Assembly: GCA_035649895.1 (NCBI GenBank) | Contig: DASRIS010000059.1 | Location: 1 to 5,997, forward strand | DNA length: 5,997 bases | Direction: 5' to 3' | DNA from: DASSUC01 sp035649895 | GTDB lineage: Bacteria; Actinomycetota; Actinomycetes; Mycobacteriales; Micromonosporaceae | Shown here: positions 1 to 5,687 of the stretch, one piece after another | How positions within the stretch are numbered: the first letter of the stretch is position 1 | How the letters are laid out: each line of letters opens with the position of its first letter | Translations under genes and position numbers: made by a program | Notes under the pieces: model-generated | What the model saw: only the letters and a program-made list of their open reading frames with translations | The model's database searches: none | Told to the model about the DNA's origin: nothing

Positions 1-752
1 ATGTGGTGGCGCAGGGCGTAGCGCCCGGCGGCGGCGAGCACCCCTGCCTGCCGCATGCCGCCGCCCAGCCGCTTGCGCAGCCACCGGGCCCGCTCGATCT
101 TCTCGGCGGAGGCGATGACGAGCGAGCCGACCGGGGCGCCCAGCCCCTTGGACAGGCACACCGAGAGCGTGTCGAACAGCCGGCCGTACGTGGAAAGCGG
201 CACCCCGTCGGCCACGTGCGCGTGCCAGATCCGGGCCCCGTCGCAGTGCAGGGCCACCCCGGCGGCGTCGGCCACCGCCCGCAGCCGCTCCAGCGTGGCC
301 AGCGACAGGACGGCCCCGCCGGCCCGGTTGTGCGTCTGCTCGACCGCGACCGCCCGGGTCGGCACCGCCCAGTAGCCGTCCGGGCGCACCAGCGCGGCCA
401 CCGCGTCGACGTCAAGCTCCGCACCGACCGCCGGCCAGGTGCGGGTGGACACGCCGCCGTACGCCGCCGCGGCGCCGATCTCGTACGTCACCACGTGCGC
501 GTCGGCGTCGCACAGCAGCTCCTCGCCGCGCGGGACGAGCAGCTGCACGGCGATCTGGTTGGCCATCGAGCCGGTCGGCGTGAACAGCGCCGCCTCGTGC
601 CCGAAGAGCGCCGCGACCTCCTGCTGGAGGGCGTTGACGGTCGGGTCCTCACCGTAGACGTCGTCGCCGACGTCGGCGTTCGCCATCGCCTCGCGCATGG
701 CCGCGGTGGGCTTGGTGACGGTGTCGCTGCGAAGGTCAACGGGGCTGGTCAC
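1..752 (-). CDS. ltaE: low-specificity L-threonine aldolase (C-terminus cut by window edge)
   Basis: PLP-dependent aldolase of the beta-eliminating lyase / threonine aldolase family, a cytosolic enzyme that splits L-threonine and L-allo-threonine into glycine and acetaldehyde. The visible 250 residues start at a GTG codon and carry the family landmarks in order: DLRSDTVT at 6-13, VGDDVYGEDPTVNALQ at 28-43, the PLP phosphate-binding PTGSMAN at 59-65, His86 (expected to stack on the PLP ring), ENTH-like EQTHN at 138-142, HCDGARIW at 169-176 (Asp171 and Arg174 contact PLP), and LSKGLGAPVGS at 200-210 with the Schiff-base lysine Lys202. GGGMRQAG follows at 230-237. Compared with E. coli LtaE, roughly the last 80-90 residues lie beyond the edge. 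GTG is chosen because it places the conserved DLRSDTVT where the family has it. The gene begins 16 bases after the DAHP synthase stop, so it is probably co-transcribed. No strong ribosome site is visible. Family assignment is firm; the true in vivo substrate is inferred. Confidence 0.93.
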   Translation of the reverse strand, partial: MTSPVDLRSDTVTKPTAAMREAMANADVGDDVYGEDPTVNALQQEVAALFGHEAALFTPTGSMANQIAVQLLVPRGEELLCDADAHVVTYEIGAAAAYGGVSTRTWPAVGAELDVDAVAALVRPDGYWAVPTRAVAVEQTHNRAGGAVLSLATLERLRAVADAAGVALHCDGARIWHAHVADGVPLSTYGRLFDTLSVCLSKGLGAPVGSLVIASAEKIERARWLRKRLGGGMRQAGVLAAAGRYALRHH

Positions 753-768
753 CGGGCCAGGATAACGC

Positions 769-2160
769 TCAGCCGCGCAGCATCTCCGCGACGAGGAACG
801 CCAGCTCCAGCGACTGCTGCGTGTTCAGCCGGGGGTCGCAGGCGGTCTCGTACCGGTCGGGCAGGTTGTGGTCGGCGATGGCCTGCGCCCCGCCGAGGCA
901 CTCGGTGACGTCCTCCCCGGTCAGCTCCACGTGCAGGCCACCGGGGTGGGTGCCCAGCTCGCGGTGCACCTCGAAGTAGCCGAGCACCTCGTCCACGATC
1001 CGGTCGAAGTGGCGGGTCTTGTAGCCGTTGGACGACTCCACCGTGTTGCCGTGCATCGGGTCGCACTGCCACACCACCGCATGCCCGGCCGCCGTCACCT
1101 TCTCCACCACCGGCGGCAGCACGTCCCGTACCCGGTGGTTGCCCATCCGCGCGACCAGGGTGAGCCGGCCGGGGATGTTGTCCGGGTTGAGCCGCTCGCA
1201 CAGCTCCAGCGCGTCCTCCGGGGTGACCGTGGGGCCGAGCTTGACCCCGACCGGGTTGGCGATCCGGGCGATGAAGTCCACGTGCGCCCCGTCGATCTGG
1301 CGGGTGCGCTCCCCCACCCACAGGAAGTGCCCGGACAGCCCGTACGCCCGGTCGCCCACCACCCGGGTCAGCGCCCGGTCGTACTCCAGGGCCAGCGCCT
1401 CGTGCGAGCAGTACAGCGTCACCACGCGCAGCGCCGCGTCCTCGTCCAGCCCGCACGCCTGCATGAAGGCCAAGGCCCGGTCGATCTCCCGGGCGATCGC
1501 CTCGTAGCGCTCCCCGGCCGGCGAGTCCCGCACGAACCCCTTGTTCCAGTCGTGCACCTGGTGCAGGTCGGCCATGCCCCCACCCAGGTACGCCCGCAGC
1601 ATGTTCATCGCGCTGGACGCGTTCGCGTACGCCCGGATCATCCGCTGCGGGTCGGCCACCCTGGCCTCCGCGGTCGGCTCCAGCGAGTTGACCATGTCCC
1701 CGCGGTACGCCGGCAGCCCCAGCGCGTCGGTGTCCTGCGAGCGGGGCTTGGTGAACTGCCCGGCCACCCGGCCGACCTTCACCACCGGCAGCGACGCGCC
1801 GTAGGTCAGCACCACCGCCATCTGCAGCAGCGTGCGCGCGTTGGCCAGCAGGTGCGCCTCGGTGTTGTCGGCGAACGTCTCCGCGCAGTCCCCGCCCTGC
1901 AGCAGGAAAGCCTGCCCCTGCGCCACCAGCGCCAGGCGCGAGCGCAGCTGCTCCACCTCGTACGGCGCCACGATCGGCGGCACCACCGACAGCACGGCCG
2001 ACACCTCGTCCACCACGGCCTGGTCCGGCCATGGCGGCGTCTGCGCCCGGGGCAGCTCCCGCCACTGGTCCAGACCCAACGACCGGGCGTCCACCTGGGG
2101 ACCCGCCACCCGTCCGGTCTCCAGACCGGGGTTACGAAACTCGTGCCACTCCTGGCGCAT
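769..2160 (-). CDS. aroG: class II DAHP synthase (3-deoxy-7-phosphoheptulonate synthase)
   Basis: Cytosolic enzyme that condenses phosphoenolpyruvate and erythrose 4-phosphate to DAHP, the committed step to chorismate and the aromatic amino acids. The 463 residues closely follow the plant/actinobacterial type II family (M. tuberculosis AroG, 462 aa). Visible landmarks: LLQGGDCAE at 86-94 with metal ligand Cys92; KVGRVAGQ at 128-135 (Arg131); ANPVGVKLGP at 301-310 (Lys307); ARMGNH at 337-342 (Arg338, PEP binding); CDPMHGNT at 366-373 (metal ligand His370); HVELTGEDVTECLGG at 410-424 (Glu412); and ETACDPRLNTQQS at 438-450 (Asp442). All four metal ligands are present. The ATG at 2160 is preferred because it gives the usual length. 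An in-frame ATG at 2313 would add 51 Arg/Gly/Pro-rich residues unlike any part of the family, although GGAG sits 5 bases before it. Regulation by aromatic amino acids is known for relatives but cannot be read here. The name aroG follows Mycobacterium; other actinobacteria use aroF or aroH. Confidence 0.97.
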   Translation of the reverse strand: MRQEWHEFRNPGLETGRVAGPQVDARSLGLDQWRELPRAQTPPWPDQAVVDEVSAVLSVVPPIVAPYEVEQLRSRLALVAQGQAFLLQGGDCAETFADNTEAHLLANARTLLQMAVVLTYGASLPVVKVGRVAGQFTKPRSQDTDALGLPAYRGDMVNSLEPTAEARVADPQRMIRAYANASSAMNMLRAYLGGGMADLHQVHDWNKGFVRDSPAGERYEAIAREIDRALAFMQACGLDEDAALRVVTLYCSHEALALEYDRALTRVVGDRAYGLSGHFLWVGERTRQIDGAHVDFIARIANPVGVKLGPTVTPEDALELCERLNPDNIPGRLTLVARMGNHRVRDVLPPVVEKVTAAGHAVVWQCDPMHGNTVESSNGYKTRHFDRIVDEVLGYFEVHRELGTHPGGLHVELTGEDVTECLGGAQAIADHNLPDRYETACDPRLNTQQSLELAFLVAEMLRG

Positions 2161-2167
2161 GGTGCTC

Positions 2168-2173
2168 AGGGTA
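2168..2173 (-). promoter_or_regulatory. candidate -10 element of a leaderless promoter for the DAHP synthase gene
   Basis: On the minus strand TACCCT is followed by seven bases (GAGCACC) and then the ATG at 2160. This fits the actinobacterial TANNNT -10 pattern with transcription starting at or next to the A of the start codon. There is no good Shine-Dalgarno sequence before this ATG, which agrees with a leaderless transcript. The hexamer is GC-rich and no -35 match is seen 16-18 bases upstream, so the call is tentative. The alternative is a promoter further upstream with the hairpin and repeats in a leader. Confidence 0.35.
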
Positions 2174-2260
2174 CGGCCGGTGCCCCACCCGCTGGCTCCC
2201 GCACCACGCCGCCGAGCCCGATGCCACCGAGCCGGCACCGCGGGTCGGCCTACCGGAGGA

Positions 2261-2280
2261 GCCGGATCCCACGATCCGGC
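2261..2280. repeat. perfect 8-bp inverted repeat with 4-base loop
   Basis: GCCGGATC (2261-2268) and GATCCGGC (2273-2280) are exact reverse complements separated by CCAC. The dyad lies about 100 bases before the DAHP synthase start codon, inside the divergent intergenic region. It could be a protein-binding site, or an RNA hairpin if the DAHP synthase transcript starts upstream of it. It has no U-tract on either strand, so it is not a typical intrinsic terminator. Confidence 0.6.
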
Positions 2281-2284
2281 AGAT

Positions 2285-2318
2285 CTGGCCGGCCATCCGA
2301 CCTGGTCGGCCATCCGGG
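2285..2318. repeat. two-copy degenerate 17-bp tandem repeat
   Basis: The units at 2285-2301 and 2302-2318 agree at 14 of 17 positions and abut without a gap. Both contain CGGCCATCCG. The repeat lies 125-158 bases upstream of the DAHP synthase start codon. Phasing of 17 bp is not a whole number of helical turns, so cooperative same-face binding is not obvious. A replication-slippage origin is equally possible. Function unknown. Confidence 0.55.
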
Positions 2319-2393
2319 CTCCAGCCGTGAGCCGGGGTCACAGCCCACCGCCGCTGCCCCGGTCCAGCGCCCCGCCACCCCGCATGACAGCCA

Positions 2394-2426
2394 TCGGGAA
2401 ATGCGCGGCACGACCGCGCATCCCGA
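2394..2426. promoter_or_regulatory. long dyad, candidate operator upstream of the racemase gene
   Basis: Perfect 8-bp arms ATGCGCGG (2401-2408) and CCGCGCAT (2414-2421) flank a 5-base centre. Outside them TCGGG (2394-2398) and CCCGA (2422-2426) pair again after skipping two bases on the left. The right arm covers the expected -35 area of the plus-strand promoter whose -10 is at 2443-2448. This position suits a repressor or a class II activator site. No regulator can be assigned from the sequence. A hairpin role is less likely because neither neighbouring gene should be transcribed through it. Confidence 0.5.
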
Positions 2427-2442
2427 CCTAACAACCATTTAG

Positions 2443-2448
2443 TACGAT
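2443..2448 (+). promoter_or_regulatory. candidate -10 element of a leaderless promoter for the racemase gene
   Basis: TACGAT matches the actinobacterial TANNNT -10 consensus. It is followed by seven bases (GACCGCC) and the ATG at 2456, so transcription would start on or beside the start codon. No Shine-Dalgarno sequence precedes either possible ATG (2447 or 2456), which supports a leaderless message. The -10 sits at the edge of an AT-richer pocket that begins near 2428. No clear -35 hexamer is seen; the dyad at 2394-2426 occupies that position. Confidence 0.45.
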
Positions 2449-2455
2449 GACCGCC

Positions 2456-3460
2456 ATGCGGTCCCGGCATCTTTTCCATGCGGTCGACTCGCATACCGAG
2501 GGAATGCCGACCCGGGTGGTTACCGGCGGCGTGGGAGTGGTCCCGGGAGACACCATGGCCGCTCGCCGTACGTATTTCCGGACCCACCTGGACCACGTGC
2601 GCACCCTGCTGATCCAAGAGCCGCGCGGGCACTCCGCCATGTTCGGCGCGGTCCTGCAGCCGCCGACCCGCCCGGACGCCGACTACGGCGTGCTGTTCGC
2701 CGGCGGCTCGGGATACCCGCCGATGTGCGGGCACGGCGCCATCGGGGTGGCCACCGTGCTGGTGGAGACCGGCATGGTCGCGGTGGCGGCGCCGGTGACC
2801 ACGGTACGCCTGGACACCCCGGCCGGGCTGGTCGTGGCCCAGGTGGCGGTCCGCGCGGACGGCGCGGCCACCGCGGTGACGATCCGCAACGTGCCGGCGT
2901 TCGTGGTCGCATTGGACGCCACCGTCGACGTGCCGGGGATCGGGCCGGTGCGCTATGACCTGGCCTACGGTGGCAACTTTTACGCCATTGTCGACCTTGC
3001 CCAGCTCGGCCTGGCGTTCGACCCGGCCGTCGCATCAAAACTAATTGAAGTTGGTCTTTCTATAATGGAAGCGGTGAACACCGCGGCCCGCCCGGTGCAC
3101 GGCGAGGACCCGGACATTGCCGGCTGCCGTCACGTGTACCTCTCCGCGCCCGGCTCCAACGCCACGCTGTCCCGGCACGCCATGGCGATCCACCCGGGCT
3201 ACCTTGACCGCTCCCCATGCGGCACCGGCACCTCGGCCCGGATGGCGCAGCTGTGGGCGCGCGGCGAGCTGCCGCTCGGCCGGGACTTCGCGAACGAGTC
3301 ACTGCTCGGCCGGAGGCTGGTCGGCCGGCTGGTCGAGCAGGTCACCGTCGCCGGGCAGCCGGCCGCCGTGTCGACGGTCACCGGACGGGCCTGGGTCACC
3401 GGGACCGCGCAGTACCTCCTCGATCCCGAGGACCCTTTCCCGGCCGGCTTCCGCCTGTGA
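2456..3460 (+). CDS. proline racemase / 4-hydroxyproline 2-epimerase family protein
   Basis: Cofactor-independent racemase/epimerase (PF05544 type) acting at the alpha carbon of proline or hydroxyproline by two-base chemistry. The 334 residues, about the usual actinobacterial length, show DSHTEGMPTR at 11-20, the first catalytic motif MCGHG at 90-94 (Cys91), the substrate-loop motif GGNFYAIVD at 172-180, the second catalytic motif SPCGTGTSARMAQL at 253-266 (Cys255), and GRAWVTGTAQYLLDPEDPFP near the C-terminus. Both cysteines are present, which argues against the trans-3-hydroxyproline dehydratase branch where one is replaced by Thr. Proline versus 4-hydroxyproline specificity cannot be settled here. 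The ATG at 2456 is preferred over the in-frame ATG at 2447: the family typically starts close to the FHAxDSHTEG motif, and 2447 overlaps the candidate -10. No partner genes of hydroxyproline breakdown (D-hydroxyproline oxidase, DapA-like deaminase, ketoglutarate semialdehyde dehydrogenase) are in view. Codons 193-205 form an AT-rich patch unlike the rest of the gene. Confidence 0.93.
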   Translation: MRSRHLFHAVDSHTEGMPTRVVTGGVGVVPGDTMAARRTYFRTHLDHVRTLLIQEPRGHSAMFGAVLQPPTRPDADYGVLFAGGSGYPPMCGHGAIGVATVLVETGMVAVAAPVTTVRLDTPAGLVVAQVAVRADGAATAVTIRNVPAFVVALDATVDVPGIGPVRYDLAYGGNFYAIVDLAQLGLAFDPAVASKLIEVGLSIMEAVNTAARPVHGEDPDIAGCRHVYLSAPGSNATLSRHAMAIHPGYLDRSPCGTGTSARMAQLWARGELPLGRDFANESLLGRRLVGRLVEQVTVAGQPAAVSTVTGRAWVTGTAQYLLDPEDPFPAGFRL

Positions 3461-3477
3461 GCCCGCCGGCGGCCGGG
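3439..3477. terminator. candidate bidirectional terminator hairpin between convergent genes
   Basis: CCCGGCCG (3439-3446) can pair with CGGCCGGG (3470-3477) around a 23-base loop that includes the racemase stop codon. A self-complementary CCGCCGGCGG (3463-3472) offers a competing structure. Only 23 bases separate the stop codons of the convergent genes, so a shared terminator would be expected here. There is no U-tract, which is common in high-GC actinobacteria but keeps confidence low. Confidence 0.3.
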
Positions 3478-3483
3478 GGACCG

Positions 3484-4716
3484 TCACGGCGGGGCCGGGG
3501 ACGGCCCGGACGGTGTCGGTGATGGCGGCGCCTGGGGCTCCGCGGACGGCGCCGGCGGGGGTGGCGCGGTAGCCGTGGGCTGCGGGGACGCGTCGGCGTC
3601 CGGGCGCAGCGGGCGCGGCGGCGGAAGGTGCGACACGCGGCAGATCGGGTCGATCTCCATCCGCGGCCGCAGGTGCCGGCCGAGCGCACTGAGCAGGGAG
3701 TCCTCGACGTGATAGTCGCGGACCCGGGTGGCGAACGTGGGAATCTCCTGCGGCGTGCCGCACAGGACCATCGACTCGACCGCCCCGTTGGCCACGTACT
3801 GCACGCCACCGTGCTCCTGAAGGATCACCGTATGGATGTCGTTCACGTTGACCACGTGGCCACGCAGCGGGACGCTCCCCTCGGCCGTCCGTACCTCCGT
3901 CACCACAACGGGCAGGATGGGTGCGCTGACGGCCTGGAGCCCGACCTGGATGATGAGCCAGAGGATCCCCGCCTGCGCGGCGACCACGAAGCCCCGGGCG
4001 AACGGCACGGGCAGCGGGCCGGCGATGCCGAACGCGACCAGCGGCGGCAGGGCCAGCAGCACCGCGATGACCTTCTCGTCACCCTGCCAGGCGTCGAGCA
4101 CGGCCGGGCCGACGAGCCAGTAGTACAAGGCCAGCGCCGCCGCGCAGGCCGCGGGGGTGACCAGGCGGCGGTCGTACATGCGCCAGGGCGGGACCTGCAG
4201 GGTCGCCACCGCGGCCGGCAGCAGCAGCGGCAGGTAGAAGATCTCCCAGGTGAGCACCGCCAGGAAGAACACCGAAACGATGAGCCAGCCCGGCGCCATC
4301 CCCGCGATCCGCGCCGCGAGCGGCGGGTGCTCCCGCAGCCGGTCCCCCTCTGGTGCGTGCTCCGCCGTCACCCGCAGCATGGCGCCCACCGCGAAGAGCG
4401 CGACCAGAGCGATCGTGACCGGCTTGGTCACCGTGGCGAACAGCGCCGCCACGAGGTTCAGCGGGCCGACGTTCGACACGAGCAGCAGGGTGGTCTGCAG
4501 CTCCCCGCCGGCCTCCACCCACAGCCGCAGGATGGAGAAGGCCGTCGGCGTGCCCACCACCAGCGTCCAGAAGGCGACGTTGCTCTCGGCCGACCTGTTC
4601 AGAGCGCTTGACCAGGTCCGCGTCTCGCGCCGGTCCTCCGGTCGCTGGGGCTGGTCCCCGTCGACGGCGCTGTCGCCACTGCGTGGCGGCACCCCGTGCC
4701 CGGGGTCCGCGCTCAC
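3484..4716 (-). CDS. polytopic membrane protein of unknown family with C-terminal domain and Pro-rich tail
   Basis: I do not recognise this family. The 410-residue protein has a charged N-terminal stretch (1-45), about seven hydrophobic segments (roughly 47-67, 75-94, 98-114, 142-172, 186-206, 215-237, 242-271), a folded-looking C-terminal domain (about 272-362, containing RGHVVNVNDIHTVILQ at 285-300) and a tail (363-410) that is nearly half proline with Ala and Ser. Arginine-rich loops at 115-139 and 174-185 suggest those face the cytoplasm. By the positive-inside rule the C-terminal domain would then be extracytoplasmic, where Cys319 and Cys359 could form a disulfide; the topology is uncertain. 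It starts at GTG within the TGA of the upstream solute-binding protein gene (GTGA overlap), so the two are translationally coupled. No EAA-type ABC permease loop or Walker motif is seen. It may be the membrane partner of the binding protein, for sensing or transport, by loose analogy with GlnX/GlnH of mycobacteria. That role is inference. Confidence 0.88.
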   Translation of the reverse strand: MSADPGHGVPPRSGDSAVDGDQPQRPEDRRETRTWSSALNRSAESNVAFWTLVVGTPTAFSILRLWVEAGGELQTTLLLVSNVGPLNLVAALFATVTKPVTIALVALFAVGAMLRVTAEHAPEGDRLREHPPLAARIAGMAPGWLIVSVFFLAVLTWEIFYLPLLLPAAVATLQVPPWRMYDRRLVTPAACAAALALYYWLVGPAVLDAWQGDEKVIAVLLALPPLVAFGIAGPLPVPFARGFVVAAQAGILWLIIQVGLQAVSAPILPVVVTEVRTAEGSVPLRGHVVNVNDIHTVILQEHGGVQYVANGAVESMVLCGTPQEIPTFATRVRDYHVEDSLLSALGRHLRPRMEIDPICRVSHLPPPRPLRPDADASPQPTATAPPPPAPSAEPQAPPSPTPSGPSPAPP

Positions 4717-5681
4717 TGCCGCGGCACCTTGGAGTCGTAGTCGGCGAGCCTGGGCGGGTTGTCCACCAGCGGCTGCGACCGGTACTTGAGGTCCAGCAGC
4801 GGCCCGATGGTGCGGTCATAGGCGCGCAGCCACGGGCTGTTCTCCTTCGGCCCGGTGCGCCAGCGCTCCAGGATGTACGAGACCAGCTTGCGCAGGTTCT
4901 CGTCGTTGTTCGGCAGGCCGATGCCGATCCGCTCCACGGTGTCCGCGATGGCGAGGTCGGAGATCTCGAACGTGTCGAAGTCCGCCTTGTTGGACAGGAA
5001 CCCGAGCAGGATGGTCAGGTCGGTGCTGTACGCGTCGTACCGGCCCGACCGCATCCCGTCCATGCATTTGTCGTGGTTGTTGACGTGCTCGGGGACGATG
5101 CCCTTCGTCTCCAGGGCCTTCGCCGACGTCGACCCGATCAGGGCGCACACCCGCACGTTCTTCGCGCGCAGGTCGGCGATCGTGTCGAGGGTCTTGGTCC
5201 GCCGCTTGCTCAGCAGCACCGCCTGCGGCACGAGAAGATACGGCCCGGCGAAGTCGACCAGCTTCTCGCGCTCGTCCGTGATGGACAGCGTGGCGACGGT
5301 CATGTCGGCCGTGCCGTTCTGCAGGAGGGTAAGCCGCTCGTCGTTGGTGGAGAATCTGACCCAGTCAATCTTGCTTTCGTCGAAACCGAGCTCGGCCGCG
5401 ACCGCCTTGGCGATCTCGATGTCGAAACCTTTGTACTCCCCGGTCCGCTTGTCCTGCTCGCCCAGCAGGGGCAGGCTGTGCCGCACCACGATCCGCCACC
5501 GGGTCTTGTCCCGCAGCGTCGGGGAGCCCGCCCGCAGCGACTCCACGGTCTCGTCTGGCTTGGCGTCCTGCGTGCAGGCGACAGCACCGACGAGCACCAG
5601 CATCAGGGTGGCGCTCACCGCGGTAAGAGCGGTACGCCGGCGGCTGGGTCTCGACGTACCCTCGGTGGCCAGTTGGCGCAT
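4713..5681 (-). CDS. family 3 extracellular solute-binding lipoprotein (amino-acid type)
   Basis: Exported, probably lipid-anchored binding protein of the SBP_bac_3 family, whose members bind amino acids outside the membrane. The 322 residues start with a signal peptide: Arg-rich n-region (RPSRRR at 11-16), hydrophobic core 18-35, and lipobox AVAC ending at Cys36. The family 3 signature GFDIEIAKAVAAEL occupies 86-99. LQNGTADMTVATLSITDERE lies at 120-139, where Arg138 is the expected ligand carboxylate contact, and Asp221 (in DAYSTDLTIL) is the expected amino-group contact. Cys179 and Cys206 sit where glutamate-binding relatives have a disulfide. The ATG at 5681 is chosen over an in-frame TTG at 5732 because GAGGA lies six bases upstream of it. 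The longer start would also put 17 extra residues before the signal peptide. The gene heads an apparent two-gene operon with the coupled membrane protein. No ABC permease or ATPase gene is adjacent. The amino-acid ligand is inferred. Confidence 0.93.
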   Translation of the reverse strand: MRQLATEGTSRPSRRRTALTAVSATLMLVLVGAVACTQDAKPDETVESLRAGSPTLRDKTRWRIVVRHSLPLLGEQDKRTGEYKGFDIEIAKAVAAELGFDESKIDWVRFSTNDERLTLLQNGTADMTVATLSITDEREKLVDFAGPYLLVPQAVLLSKRRTKTLDTIADLRAKNVRVCALIGSTSAKALETKGIVPEHVNNHDKCMDGMRSGRYDAYSTDLTILLGFLSNKADFDTFEISDLAIADTVERIGIGLPNNDENLRKLVSYILERWRTGPKENSPWLRAYDRTIGPLLDLKYRSQPLVDNPPRLADYDSKVPRQ

Positions 5682-5687
5682 TGGTGG

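Larger units (their letters stand above)
2161..2455. other. divergent intergenic region between DAHP synthase and racemase genes
   Basis: This 295-base stretch separates two divergently transcribed genes. From left to right it holds a candidate minus-strand -10 element (2168-2173), a perfect 8-bp hairpin (2261-2280), a degenerate 17-bp tandem repeat (2285-2318), a long dyad (2394-2426), an AT-richer pocket (2428-2445) and a candidate plus-strand -10 element (2443-2448). No convincing small gene is present. A 62-codon minus-strand reading frame (2250-2438) has no recognisable features and no run of Trp, Phe or Tyr codons that would suggest an attenuator leader peptide for the aromatic pathway. 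Confidence 0.7.

Noticed and set aside
749..2065. 438-codon minus-strand frame overlapping DAHP synthase in another frame
   Set aside because: An Ala/Gly/Arg-rich shadow frame; the overlapping frame encodes every conserved DAHP synthase residue.
2250..2438. Possible leader peptide or small gene upstream of DAHP synthase
   Set aside because: No run of Trp, Phe or Tyr codons, no terminator/antiterminator pair and no good ribosome site, so an attenuator leader is not supported.
868..2442. 524-codon open frame on the plus strand opposite the DAHP synthase gene
   Set aside because: It is antisense to a gene with unmistakable family motifs. Its product is a low-complexity His/Arg/Val/Gln/Pro mixture. 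Long antisense frames are expected when third positions are nearly all G or C.
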